Shown here piece by piece: positions 55,444 through 63,418 of a stretch of 64,000 bases of DNA. The DNA lies in the NCBI RefSeq assembly GCF_030408795.1, contig NZ_CP047211.1, positions 1,922,001 through 1,986,000 on the forward strand, in the 5' to 3' direction. The stretch's first letter is position 1. Each line of letters opens with the position of its first letter. Below the pieces are notes generated by a model. The model saw nothing but the letters and a program-made list of their open reading frames with translations. It was not told where the DNA came from and did no database searches. A program made the translations under genes and the position numbers. The DNA comes from Corynebacterium hansenii (GTDB lineage Bacteria; Actinomycetota; Actinomycetes; Mycobacteriales; Mycobacteriaceae).

Positions 55444-55848
55444 TCACCAGCGGTACCTGGGCTCGTACTCGGACAGGGGTTCCTCGCCGCGCCACCCGAA
55501 GGCGTAACTGGCGCCGGGCATGGTCGGCAGGCCGAGCAGTTCGAGGTGCCCGGCCAGCAGTTGCAGCGTGACCTGGGGATTGAGCATCGACGCGGATTCG
55601 GACACCGCGCCGACGGTCGTGGCCCACTGCGTCTTGCCGCGCTGTTCCATCGGGACGGCCAGCGCGTTGAAGACCATGTCGAGGCTGACCCAGCGGGCCA
55701 CGGCGCGGGTTTCCTCGTCATCGACGGCGACGCGCCGGCGGATGAGGATCCCGGCCATTTCGAGCAGCTTTCCCGCCCTCGCCTTTTCAGGGGCGGTGAG
55801 CGGGCGCCACTCGGCTTCGAGGTCTGCGACCTCGGCGTAGGTCTCCAT
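55444..55848 (-). CDS. Head-tail connector protein (HK97 gp6-like)
   Basis: A 134-aa mainly helical protein with the pattern YAEVADLEAEWRPLT at the start and CWVSLDMVFNAL-type central helices (RWVSLDMVFNALAVP near 52-66). HK97 gp6/gp15-type connectors bind beneath the portal. The YAFGWRGEEPLSEYEPRYRW end is Trp/Tyr-rich. Confidence 0.72.
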   Translation of the reverse strand: METYAEVADLEAEWRPLTAPEKARAGKLLEMAGILIRRRVAVDDEETRAVARWVSLDMVFNALAVPMEQRGKTQWATTVGAVSESASMLNPQVTLQLLAGHLELLGLPTMPGASYAFGWRGEEPLSEYEPRYRW

Positions 55849-55872
55849 GCGGGCCTCCCTTGGGTGCGGTGC

Positions 55873-56235
55873 TTAGGCCTGGGCGGTGGCGGCGATGAGC
55901 TGCGCGCGCGTCAGGTCCTCGGCGGCGGACGGGGCCATGCCGAGGGCGACGGCGTACGCGACCCACTCGGCCTTGTTGGCGGTCTGGCGGGGCCGCTCCG
56001 GCGCGGGTTCCGCCTCGGCGTCGACCGGATCGTCGGCGTCCACCTTCACCTCGGCCTTGCGCTTGGGCGTGGGCTGCTTCGGGACAGGCTCGGCGTCAAC
56101 GTCGACGCCGGCCTTTGCCCGCACGAGCCACGCCCCGGTGTCCGCGTCGACGTCCACGACGTCACCGCGGTAGCGGCGCACGTACTCGCCGTCGACGCGC
56201 TGATCCCAGCGGCCGACGGTCAGGCGGACACGCAT
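55873..56235 (-). CDS. Hypothetical phage head protein, Lys/Glu/Val-rich
   Basis: A 120-aa protein with a small beta domain (RLTVGRWDQRVDGEYVRRYRGDVVDV, given by its ends: about 3-28), a low-complexity acidic Pro/Ala linker (44-86) and a C-terminal helix pair (AEWVAYAVALGMAPSAAEDLTRAQLIAA, about 88-115) that resembles small nucleic-acid-binding SAP-like ends. It starts by sharing one base with the capsid stop. Role unknown. Confidence 0.55.
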   Translation of the reverse strand: MRVRLTVGRWDQRVDGEYVRRYRGDVVDVDADTGAWLVRAKAGVDVDAEPVPKQPTPKRKAEVKVDADDPVDAEAEPAPERPRQTANKAEWVAYAVALGMAPSAAEDLTRAQLIAATAQA

Positions 56236-57167
56236 TACGCCGTCACCCCGGTGATGGTGAGCACCGACTTCGGCTCATCGACGGCGATGATGCGCTTGCG
56301 CACCGCGTCGGAGCGCCAGGACATGTTCGGGCCGCCCATGCCGGACTCGCCGCCTTCCTGGTACAGCGGCGTCATCTGCAGCGGGATGGTGTCCGAGCGG
56401 AAACCGGCGACGCCGGATTCGAGGACGATGGCCTTCGTCGGGTCCATGAACCGCGACGTCGCGACGGTCAGGCCGAAGATCGTCTTCGGGTGCACGCCGG
56501 TGTACAGCGGGTTCTCGGCGGCGTTGTCGCCGATGTAGAACTTCTGCACCTGCTCGTTGCGCAGCAGCGCGGTCAGTGTGACCGGCGCCAGCACGAGGGT
56601 GTTCGGGTTGTAGCCGAACACCTCGTCGTCCTTGGCGTTGTCCGGCTTCGCCGCCTGGATCTGCTCGATCGCGTCGAGGACGTCCTTCGCCGGGTCGCCG
56701 GCGCCGCCGGACCAGGCGGCAGTCGCCGCGGCGGTCGGGGTTTCGGCGGCGTCGAACGCGGCCAGCGACGCGCGGACTCCGGAGCGGATCATGGTGTTCT
56801 GCAGCGCGGTCTGCTGCTTGCTCACCATGTCGAGGCGGTTCTCGTGGCGCTGCTCGTAGGACACGCGGATGCCCATCGCGACCTTCTGGCCGATGACGGT
56901 GCGCACCTTGCCGAGGTTCAGCCCGGACACCGGGATCTCGCCGAACTCGGCGACGACCTCGGCGTCGTCGGCGAGGAACGGCGACGCGGCCTCGCGGAAC
57001 GCCGCGACGCCGGAGTCGTTGGAGCCGGCGTTGCGGAAGAGCAGGTCCTCGAGGAACGCGCCGTCGAGGTTCTGGATGGTGCGCTCGGCGATCCACTTGG
57101 GATCCTTGATCAGCGAGTCGACGGTGATCGGGTCACCGTCGTACGCGGAGGTGATGATGTTGCCCAT
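56235..57167 (-). CDS. Major capsid protein (HK97 fold)
   Basis: A 310-aa protein with the HK97-fold order: an N-terminal arm/E-loop part (FLEDLLFRNAGSND region), AFREAASPFLADDAE, IGQKVAMGIRVSYEQRHENR in the spine, and the P-domain/A-domain with GYNPNTLVLAP and HPKTIFGLTVATSRFM. The position after scaffold and decoration genes and before connectors is as expected. ATG 57167 is chosen because it follows AAGGAGG; the longer frame is not used. Confidence 0.85.
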   Translation of the reverse strand: MGNIITSAYDGDPITVDSLIKDPKWIAERTIQNLDGAFLEDLLFRNAGSNDSGVAAFREAASPFLADDAEVVAEFGEIPVSGLNLGKVRTVIGQKVAMGIRVSYEQRHENRLDMVSKQQTALQNTMIRSGVRASLAAFDAAETPTAAATAAWSGGAGDPAKDVLDAIEQIQAAKPDNAKDDEVFGYNPNTLVLAPVTLTALLRNEQVQKFYIGDNAAENPLYTGVHPKTIFGLTVATSRFMDPTKAIVLESGVAGFRSDTIPLQMTPLYQEGGESGMGGPNMSWRSDAVRKRIIAVDEPKSVLTITGVTA

Positions 57168-57191
57168 TGGTCCTCCTTGGAATTGGGCATG

Positions 57192-57227
57192 AAAAAACAC
57201 CCCGGAGGCCGGTTGGCCTGGGGTGTT
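57192..57227 (-). terminator. Hairpin with T-run between decoration and capsid genes
   Basis: AACACCCC pairs with GGGGTGTT and is followed on the minus strand by TTTTTT. It lies between the decoration gene (57246) and the capsid gene (57167), inside the late operon, where it could tune gene dosage by partial termination. Confidence 0.7.
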
Positions 57228-57245
57228 GCTTCAGCTGACGGTGGT

Positions 57246-57641
57246 TTAGGCGTCGAGGCGCAGGTGCACTCGGACGGTGGACGGGGCGTCGCCCGGGGTG
57301 GCGACGATGACGCCGGCCTTGACGGTGCCGGTGTTGGAGACCTTGCCGTCGGCGGCGGCGTAGACCGTCGCGCCGAGGGTCAGGCCGGTCGCGCCGTCGG
57401 CGACGGCCAGCGGCACGACGCCGCCGATGTGGACGGCGACGACGGACGGGGCGGTGATCGCGAGGTTGTTGGCCTCGCGGGCGGTGTCCGGTGCGGCGTT
57501 TTCGGTGACGGCACCGAAGACGACACCGTCGGCGCCGGCGTGCGAGATGCCGTTCTCGCCGAGGGTAACCAGGCGGTGCTTCTCGACGGCGGCGGCGGCC
57601 TTCTGGGTCACCGGGCCGGAGCGGAAAGTGGGATTCGACAT
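57246..57641 (-). CDS. Head decoration / capsid-stabilising protein
   Basis: A 131-aa beta-rich protein (SNPTFRSGPVTQKAAAAVEKHRLVTLGENGI, given by its ends, about 2-32; ATVYAAADGKVSNTG near 92-106). Its size and position between scaffold and capsid match DUF2190/decoration proteins that cap capsomers of HK97-like heads. Confidence 0.7.
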   Translation of the reverse strand: MSNPTFRSGPVTQKAAAAVEKHRLVTLGENGISHAGADGVVFGAVTENAAPDTAREANNLAITAPSVVAVHIGGVVPLAVADGATGLTLGATVYAAADGKVSNTGTVKAGVIVATPGDAPSTVRVHLRLDA

Positions 57642-57653
57642 GAGTGCTTCTCC

Positions 57654-58178
57654 TTAGGTGGTGGGGCGGCCGAACATGCCGGCACGGTCGGCGGCGGCCG
57701 ACAGCTTCGCGCCGTCGTCGTCCTCGTCGGCGCCGAGGCCATGTCCGACCTCACGGCCCGCCATGGTCACCAGCGGCTCCATGGAGTCGAGATCGTCGGC
57801 GGTGAGCAGGCCCTTCTCCATCTGGGTCAGGGCGGCGTCGCGGCGGGCGGGCATGAGCTTGCCCGCGGCGATTGCGTCGCCGACGGCGCGTTCGCGGGCG
57901 TCGCGGACGAGCTTGTCGCGCTCGGCGCGCTCGGCGGCCAGCGCATGCTTGTCGACCACGGCCAGGCCCAGCTGGTCGGCGGCGGCGTGGATGGTCGACG
58001 CGGCGACCGGCGCGGCCGGGGCCTTACCCTTGCCGTCGTCGGCCTCATCGTCGTCGGTCTTCTTCTCCGCGTCCTTGGCCATGGTCTCCACGGCCTTGAC
58101 AATCGCGGCGGCGTCAGCGCCTTCGTCCAGGCCCAGCGCCTTGACCAGCGCGGCGGCCTGCTCTTCGGTGAACTCCAT
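57654..58178 (-). CDS. Scaffold protein from an internal start (nested)
   Basis: AGGAGGAACACCTG precedes ATG 58178 inside the protease frame; the 174-aa product (MEFTEEQAAALVKALG start) is helical and charged, like assembly scaffolds. A nested protease/scaffold pair sharing a C terminus is known from lambda (C/Nu3) and Mu-like phages, so the internal start is probably functional. A second internal ATG at 58514 with AGGAGAGG is weaker as a start. Confidence 0.65.
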   Translation of the reverse strand: MEFTEEQAAALVKALGLDEGADAAAIVKAVETMAKDAEKKTDDDEADDGKGKAPAAPVAASTIHAAADQLGLAVVDKHALAAERAERDKLVRDARERAVGDAIAAGKLMPARRDAALTQMEKGLLTADDLDSMEPLVTMAGREVGHGLGADEDDDGAKLSAAADRAGMFGRPTT

Positions 58179-59030
58179 CAGGTGTTCCTCCTTCTCGGCC
58201 GCCGCAGCGACCGGCTTGTACTCGCGGCCGCGGGATTCCGCGGCCGATTCCCACCGGGCGTCCGGGGTGCGCGTCGACGCGGCGACGTACTCACGTCGTA
58301 CCGTCTCCGGTTCCCCCCACTCGATGGCGTCGTCGTCTCCGACGGCGTAGGCGACCTTGTGCAGCTCGCCGGTGGTGTCGTCCATGGCGATGATCTCCGG
58401 CGGGGAGAGGAAGAGCTCCTCAATCCACCAGAAGTCGTCAGCGCCGGGACCCTTCTCGTAGAAGTCGCGCCGCACGTCCTCGACGGACGCCGACGCGATG
58501 ATCTTGTCGGGCATGATTGCCACCTCTCCTGCCGCCGGGCCATCTCGCCCGGCGGCGACGTCGTACAGGGCGGCCACGTCGCGCAGCGTCGACAGCGTGC
58601 CGACCGCCGGCGGGGACACGCCCAGCAATGCCAGGCCGGTCAGAGCGAATTCGTGCACCATGCCGGTCTGGTCTCGGTAGTTGAATGAGCCCTCGATCGA
58701 GCGGTTCGGGTACGCCGACGGCAGAATGTCCGCCAGCCACGCGGGCAATCCACGCAGGTCCCCGACGAGCGTCGAACCGTCCTGCGAGAGCCGCAGATTA
58801 TCCACGAAGCCGACAGCGGGTTCACCGTCGAAGCGGGGGTCGACATGGCCGAGCTTGATCACCGGCCGTCCGACCGCCGACGACTGCGCGGCGCGCACCG
58901 CCGCGGCAAGGACTTCCGGCGTCGCGGTGAACGGGCCCGTCGACGCGGGCCACTCCCCGACCTTCAGCAACTCGACGTCGGGGACGTCACGCAGGATCGG
59001 CCGATTCGGGGCTGTTGGTGTCTCCGGCAT
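57654..59030 (-). CDS. Capsid maturation protease with fused scaffold
   Basis: A 458-aa Mu gpI/prohead-protease-type protein. The protease part (about 20-165) has HEFALTGLALLGVSPPAVGTL, the conserved histidine and the usual end of the fold. Residues 170-280 link to a C-terminal scaffold region (from about 285) rich in Ala, Glu and Asp and predicted helical. ATG 59030 has AAGGAGG at normal distance; the GTG nine bases upstream would put that site inside the gene. An internal ATG at 58178 with its own ribosome site probably yields the scaffold alone. It overlaps the portal gene by 44 nt. Confidence 0.75.
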   Translation of the reverse strand: MPETPTAPNRPILRDVPDVELLKVGEWPASTGPFTATPEVLAAAVRAAQSSAVGRPVIKLGHVDPRFDGEPAVGFVDNLRLSQDGSTLVGDLRGLPAWLADILPSAYPNRSIEGSFNYRDQTGMVHEFALTGLALLGVSPPAVGTLSTLRDVAALYDVAAGRDGPAAGEVAIMPDKIIASASVEDVRRDFYEKGPGADDFWWIEELFLSPPEIIAMDDTTGELHKVAYAVGDDDAIEWGEPETVRREYVAASTRTPDARWESAAESRGREYKPVAAAAEKEEHLMEFTEEQAAALVKALGLDEGADAAAIVKAVETMAKDAEKKTDDDEADDGKGKAPAAPVAASTIHAAADQLGLAVVDKHALAAERAERDKLVRDARERAVGDAIAAGKLMPARRDAALTQMEKGLLTADDLDSMEPLVTMAGREVGHGLGADEDDDGAKLSAAADRAGMFGRPTT

Positions 59031-60318
59031 CGTCTCCACCTCCTTGGTCAGGTGTCCACGGGGTTTCCGGCGGCGGGGTGTCCTTCGCCGGGGCGCCCAT
59101 CTCGCGGCGCAGCCATTCCTCGATGCCTCGATCCGGGCGGATCAGTCCGGCGTCGGCCAGCGTCCGCAGCGCGTTGGCGACCTCCACCGACGTCGACCTC
59201 ATGTCGTCGAAGACGATGCGCGGCGCCGGGACGTCCTCGCCGAAATTCCAGTCCACGAGATCGTTGACGATGTGCTCGTTGGCGACGTCGGCGATTGCGT
59301 CGGCGGTCGCGGCCAGCGACGTGGTGAACAGGTCGCCCTGCGTCGTCGCCAGCGCGTAACTACCGCCCTTGCCGTCGAGGTTGAGGAAATGCGCCAGACC
59401 GGTCTTGCCGATCATCGCGTCGTGGTATTCGATCGCGCCGCGCGGGTCGGGCAACTGTCCGGTCACGCCGAGCAGCTGCAGCTTCGAATCGAAGGGCAGC
59501 GACACGCCGGACTGGTCGCCGGCGGCGTAGGCCTGGGCCATGGCGCGGCCCTTTTCGATCTGCTCATCCGACGCGTTCGGCGGGTTGATGTACACGGGCA
59601 CTCCCATGCCGTTGCGCTCGTGGGTGACGGCCTCGACCTTGAGCAGCCGATCGCGCAGCATCCAGTGCTTGAACGCCGGCCGCAGCAGCGATTCGCCCGT
59701 CCAGTCCGCGCCCTCGCGGTCGTTGACGTAGGCGACGAGCCGGGTGACCGGGATGATCGTCCGGCCGCTGGACCGCGTGGGTCGGATCAAGGTCCCTCCG
59801 GTCGGGGCCTTCTGCTCGATGGCGATCAAACCACCGTCGCGGGCGACCTGAATGTCGGCCAGCGACTTCGGCATGCGGGGCGCAAGTTTCCGCAGCCCCC
59901 ACCGGCCCTGGTCGTCCATCTCCACGACCTGCTCGAAGTACATCGCCCCGTACGGCAGCATCCACAGCGCCATACGGAGGTGCTCCGGCCAGGAGAACCG
60001 ACGGGACCGCCGAGGAAGCGCGTCCTTGGCCTCTTCGCCGATGATCGGCAAGCCGAGCTGGCGGGCAACGAACTCGGTGACCTCATCAGGGGCGCCGGCC
60101 GGATCGATGCGCCACGGCGTCGCACGGATCGGCAGGGTCACCGCCTTGAGCAGCGATGCGACCGACGAGTCCTTGCGCATCTCCGCGTACGTATCGAGGC
60201 ACTGAGGCCACCGGAGCTCGTCCACGTGCTCCTCATCGACGCCGCGGATCGATTCCTCCGATCCGGCGTGGACGTAGCCGATCTCCTTCGGCGCAGGGGC
60301 TTGCGTCTCATCCGCCAT
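58987..60318 (-). CDS. Portal protein (Mu gp29 / DUF935-like)
   Basis: A 443-aa protein. Residues about 20-330 have the portal pattern: ATPWRIDPAGAPDEV, PYGAMYFEQVVEMDDQGRWGLRKL, and the stem-clip region IEYHDAMIGKTGLAHFLNLDGKGGSYAL (given by its ends). It lies directly after the large terminase gene (12-nt gap). The basic PGxxG-like C-terminal end is Asp/Pro rich. It forms the dodecameric channel for DNA packaging. Confidence 0.85.
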   Translation of the reverse strand: MADETQAPAPKEIGYVHAGSEESIRGVDEEHVDELRWPQCLDTYAEMRKDSSVASLLKAVTLPIRATPWRIDPAGAPDEVTEFVARQLGLPIIGEEAKDALPRRSRRFSWPEHLRMALWMLPYGAMYFEQVVEMDDQGRWGLRKLAPRMPKSLADIQVARDGGLIAIEQKAPTGGTLIRPTRSSGRTIIPVTRLVAYVNDREGADWTGESLLRPAFKHWMLRDRLLKVEAVTHERNGMGVPVYINPPNASDEQIEKGRAMAQAYAAGDQSGVSLPFDSKLQLLGVTGQLPDPRGAIEYHDAMIGKTGLAHFLNLDGKGGSYALATTQGDLFTTSLAATADAIADVANEHIVNDLVDWNFGEDVPAPRIVFDDMRSTSVEVANALRTLADAGLIRPDRGIEEWLRREMGAPAKDTPPPETPWTPDQGGGDDAGDTNSPESADPA

Positions 60319-60330
60319 GCTCCACCTCCA

Positions 60331-61917
60331 TCACCAGTTCATGCCCAGCGCCGACCCTCGTGGCACCGCGAAGTCTCGCGGCGCCGACGACGTCGTCGTC
60401 TGCTGTGCTTGGAATCCGATGGCAGCCGGTGGAATCTCCACCTCTGCCGTGTACTCCCCCAGCCCCCATGCCGCGTACGTCGCGGCGACCAGCGGCGAAA
60501 TGTCCCCCTCGGACATGGTCTCCGACCAGGCGACCGACGCCCCCGAGTCGAAGGCCTTCGTCACCGCGACGGCGACGGCCTCATCGAGGCGCTGGTCCCC
60601 GCCGTGGGTCACCGTCCCGTCGGACACCCGCTTGAGGATCTCCGCCGTCGACAGCTTCATCTGCGGGAAGGTCATCATCTCCGGTTCGACGCCCGCGTCG
60701 ATCAACGCACGCTCGAGCACCGCCGCGGGCGAATTGCGCGGGATGACGATGGCCACCGGGTCGCCGGATTCGACTGCGGCCTTGATGAAGTCGACCATCT
60801 GCGCGACGGTCGCTTCGGCGTGTCGGCCGATCTCGACGTGCACGCCCCGGGTGGTCTTCACCGCGGCGGCGACCGTCCACAGGTCGGAGCCGGGGCTGAC
60901 GTTGATCGCCAGGCACGCCTGGCCGGTCGACGCGGGCTCGGCCCACCGAAGCTCCGCCCACCGCTCCGGCGTAATCGCCGGTTCAACCTCTTCGAGGTCA
61001 TCGACGCGCTGGCACAAGTTCTCGGTGCGGAACTCCGGCTCGGACTTCGCCTCGAACTCGGCTTGGATATCGCGGACGGTCATGCGCCCGTGCCCCAGGT
61101 CGGGGTTAGCCTGCGCCCAGCCGCGGCGGTCATCGACGGCGAGGTCGGGGTCAGCGGACCATTCGAAAAGCCCCACGGTCGCCTCCGTTCCCCCGGTGTC
61201 GATGTTGGCCAGCGCGCCGTCGCGCAGCGAGTTGAGCACCACCGACCGCCAGTCGCCGGCATTGGACGCCGTGAGGTTCAGGCCGAACACCGGCGACAGC
61301 GTCGTGGACGACAGCGCCGCCCAGCCCTCCCAGGTCTTGTGCTCTCGCAACTCGTCCATGAACAACAGGTTCACGGTCTTGCCGCGCCCGGCCTTCCGGT
61401 CAAGCCCGGCGATGCGGTACGCGCCCCACTTCGAGCGCAGCGCCTCCGAGCCGTTGTTGAACGTCGTGCGCTTCATGCGCTTGTTCAGTCCGGGGTGCTC
61501 TTCGCATTCGAGGACGATCTCCTCCCACAGCTCCTTGGCGTCGTTCTTCGTCTGCGCGGCGCCGAGGATGTACTTCAGGCGCTGGCGGAACAGCGCCCAC
61601 TTGATGACGACCTTGACGACGTGAGTCTTGCCGTTCTGGCGGGCGACCATGAGCAGCACCGTCTTGAACCGCGGTACCTGCTCGTCCCACAGGTCAGGGC
61701 GATCCGGGTACAGCGCCTGCTTCGCGTCCAGCGTCATCAGCTCGAAGGCGTGGATGACGAACCACTGCTGCCACGGCGTCAGGGGCTCGCGGAGGATCTC
61801 CTTGGCGAACCAGATGATGTCGAATCCGAGTGAGGTCTCGGGGGTCAATTCGACCAGCGGCGGGGTGAATACTCGCGGCTCGCGGGACCCGATCAGTGCC
61901 GCGGCCACCGTCACCAC
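60331..61917 (-). CDS. Large terminase subunit (TerL)
   Basis: A 528-aa packaging ATPase-nuclease. Walker A VARQNGKT is at residues 91-98, Walker B LLFMDE at 184-189, with the adjacent SNAGDWRS segment; the nuclease domain carries Asp residues in the pattern LAINVSPGSD near 355-365 and the late acidic DQRLDEAV. GTG 61917 overlaps the small subunit gene by seven bases. The sequence is of the headful/HK97-type large terminases. Confidence 0.92.
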   Translation of the reverse strand: MVTVAAALIGSREPRVFTPPLVELTPETSLGFDIIWFAKEILREPLTPWQQWFVIHAFELMTLDAKQALYPDRPDLWDEQVPRFKTVLLMVARQNGKTHVVKVVIKWALFRQRLKYILGAAQTKNDAKELWEEIVLECEEHPGLNKRMKRTTFNNGSEALRSKWGAYRIAGLDRKAGRGKTVNLLFMDELREHKTWEGWAALSSTTLSPVFGLNLTASNAGDWRSVVLNSLRDGALANIDTGGTEATVGLFEWSADPDLAVDDRRGWAQANPDLGHGRMTVRDIQAEFEAKSEPEFRTENLCQRVDDLEEVEPAITPERWAELRWAEPASTGQACLAINVSPGSDLWTVAAAVKTTRGVHVEIGRHAEATVAQMVDFIKAAVESGDPVAIVIPRNSPAAVLERALIDAGVEPEMMTFPQMKLSTAEILKRVSDGTVTHGGDQRLDEAVAVAVTKAFDSGASVAWSETMSEGDISPLVAATYAAWGLGEYTAEVEIPPAAIGFQAQQTTTSSAPRDFAVPRGSALGMNW

Positions 61918-62228
61918 TCATCGTTGTCTTCGCCCGAGTCGAGGTTGAGCTTCTGCCGGCCCTCGGGGTTGAGCCCGAGGGAGGTCAACACCTTGTGCAG
62001 GGTCGGCATGGGGCCGAAGCTGGTCTTCTCGAAGGCAGCGGGGTCGCCGGAGTCGCGGGCGTTGTCGATGATCTCGGCGAGCTGCAGTGCGAGCTCGACG
62101 GCGGCGTCGTCGGTGATCTCCAGGTGGTCGGCGGCTTCGATGGCTTCGAGGACGTGGGCGCGCATGCGGCCGGTGACCGGTTCGGATTCGATGTGTTCGG
62201 CTTCAACCCAGCCTTGAACGTCGTTCAT
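61911..62228 (-). CDS. Small terminase subunit (TerS)
   Basis: A 105-aa protein just upstream of TerL, as in the P27/HK97-like group. It is helical, with VELALQLAEIIDNARD near 42-57 and the GPMPTLHKVLTSLGLNPEGRQKL block near 69-91 that resembles TerS families from actinophages. It would bind the packaging site and load TerL. Confidence 0.75.
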   Translation of the reverse strand: MNDVQGWVEAEHIESEPVTGRMRAHVLEAIEAADHLEITDDAAVELALQLAEIIDNARDSGDPAAFEKTSFGPMPTLHKVLTSLGLNPEGRQKLNLDSGEDNDEW

Positions 62229-62315
62229 TGGTGAACCTCCTTCACGCGCGCGCGAGCCCCCGGTTCAGCGTCGGGAGAGAGAGCCTGGCTACCCGAGGCG
62301 CTGGGGGTCAGGCGC

Positions 62316-62345
62316 GGGGCCCTCCAGGATTTTGGACAGGGCCCC
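62316..62345. promoter_or_regulatory. Inverted repeat between HNH and TerS genes (possible cos/pac site)
   Basis: GGGGCCCT (62316-62323) pairs with AGGGCCCC (62338-62345) around a 14-nt AT-richer centre. In phages with an HNH gene before TerS, the packaging site often lies between them. It could also be a terminator of the HNH gene. No T-run is seen on the minus strand. Confidence 0.4.
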
Positions 62346-62356
62346 TTAGGGTTGCC

Positions 62357-62659
62357 TTACCTTTCGGGCCAGTGGAATGCCCGGGCGGCGGGGAGGCGAC
62401 GCAGCGCCGGCCGCTGGTCGTCGCGCTCCCCCTTCTGCCTCGACCGGTTGCACGACGCGTGCAGCAGCCGGTCGGCTTTCCTACCGCCGTTGCTGCGTGC
62501 TTGAGTGTGGTCAGCGTCGAGGGCCTGGGATCGGTACATCGGCTCGCCGCACCACCAGCACGGCGTGCCGTCGACGTGGAGCTTGAGCAGGCGTGCGCGC
62601 TGCTGCTGGTGATCCCACCCGAGCCCACGCTCGGTGGTCGTCTTCCCGGACTTGGCCAT
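62357..62659 (-). CDS. HNH endonuclease from possible internal start (nested)
   Basis: GAGGAGGTCGAC precedes ATG 62659 within the longer frame. The 100-aa product alone would be a complete HNH nuclease of the size usual for separate phage HNH genes next to TerS, needed for packaging in some HK97-like phages. Confidence 0.6.
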   Translation of the reverse strand: MAKSGKTTTERGLGWDHQQQRARLLKLHVDGTPCWWCGEPMYRSQALDADHTQARSNGGRKADRLLHASCNRSRQKGERDDQRPALRRLPAARAFHWPER

Positions 62660-63004
62660 GTCGACCTCCTCGAGACATGAGTGCCGCACCTCGACGTCGT
62701 GCCCTCGTGCCGTGAGTTCGTGCGCGAGCGCTTCGGCGATGACGACGCTTCGGTGTCGGCCTGCACTGCACATGGTGCCGATGGTCAGCTGCCCTGCCGT
62801 GATCGTCGGGATGCGGCTGGCTTCGGTGGCGATGAGCGCGCGGGTTTCGTCGTGGCTGGTGAGCCAGTCGGTGACCATGGGGTCGCGGCCGTCGCGTGGC
62901 CGGAGTGCTTCGACGTCGTGCGGGTTGGGTAGGTGCCGGCAGTCGATGGTGCGGTTGGTGCGTGGTGCGCGTTTGGTGCCGTGGCTGATGATGGTGATGT
63001 GCAT
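62357..63004 (-). CDS. RapZ C-terminal-domain / HNH endonuclease fusion
   Basis: One uninterrupted 215-aa frame. Residues 1-115 follow the RapZ C-terminal domain: DCRHLPNPHD (21-30) and CSAGRHRSV (79-87), the nucleotide/RNA-binding signature of RapZ relatives. Residues 117-215 are an HNH nuclease with CxxC at C149/C152, DADH with H166 and a late N186 in the SCNRSRQ block. HNH proteins beside TerL assist packaging cleavage. An internal ATG (62659) has GAGGAGG, so the HNH half may also be made separately. Start ATG 63004; the tRNA lies just upstream. Confidence 0.75.
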   Translation of the reverse strand: MHITIISHGTKRAPRTNRTIDCRHLPNPHDVEALRPRDGRDPMVTDWLTSHDETRALIATEASRIPTITAGQLTIGTMCSAGRHRSVVIAEALAHELTARGHDVEVRHSCLEEVDMAKSGKTTTERGLGWDHQQQRARLLKLHVDGTPCWWCGEPMYRSQALDADHTQARSNGGRKADRLLHASCNRSRQKGERDDQRPALRRLPAARAFHWPER

Positions 63005-63080
63005 TGGGTTTGGGGCGCGAGCGTTGGTCGACACGCTGGTTGGTGTCCTGTTGTTGTGGCGTGTGCCGCACGCTCGCGCC

Positions 63081-63157
63081 TGGTGTCCTCGGCAGGGGTC
63101 GAACCTGCTCTGTGCGGGGTTTGAGGCCGCTGCCTCTGCCGGTTGGGCTACGAGGAC
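63081..63157 (-). tRNA. Phage tRNA, anticodon CAA (Leu by anticodon), CCA encoded
   Basis: The 77-nt minus-strand sequence folds as a tRNA: acceptor GTCCTCG/CGAGGAC (7 bp), D arm with GG, anticodon arm with loop CTCAAAC (anticodon CAA), 5-nt variable loop, T arm GCAGG-TTCGACC-CCTGC, discriminator A and encoded CCA. The anticodon stem has one C-C mismatch at its base. A leucine tRNA normally has a long variable arm; this one is class I-like, so charging with leucine is uncertain. Confidence 0.85.
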
Positions 63158-63325
63158 GCACCCCGGGGGTGGGGGTGTTGGTGGGGGCGGGGTTGCCATG
63201 GGGTGGGGGGCAGTCGACCCCCGGGGTGGATGGGGCCCCGGGGGTCTTGACCTTCACCCGACCTCCCCTGTCGCAGCGTCGTGTCGCTGATGGTCGACGG
63301 GGAGGGACCATGACGAGCGCATGAG

Positions 63326-63360
63326 AAAACCCCCCGTGGAGACAGGGCCTCCCGGGGGTT
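63326..63360 (-). terminator. Terminator after the 138-aa gene
   Basis: AACCCCC and GGGGGTT arms separated by a 21-nt loop region are followed on the minus strand by TTCTC. It lies 59 nt after the stop of the 138-aa gene and before the tRNA. The remaining bases 63158-63325 hold G-rich, gene-free sequence. Confidence 0.65.
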
Positions 63361-63418
63361 CATTTCACGCGCTAGCGCTTAGCTTACACGATGTAACCGG
63401 ACAGTCCAGGTCGCGGGC

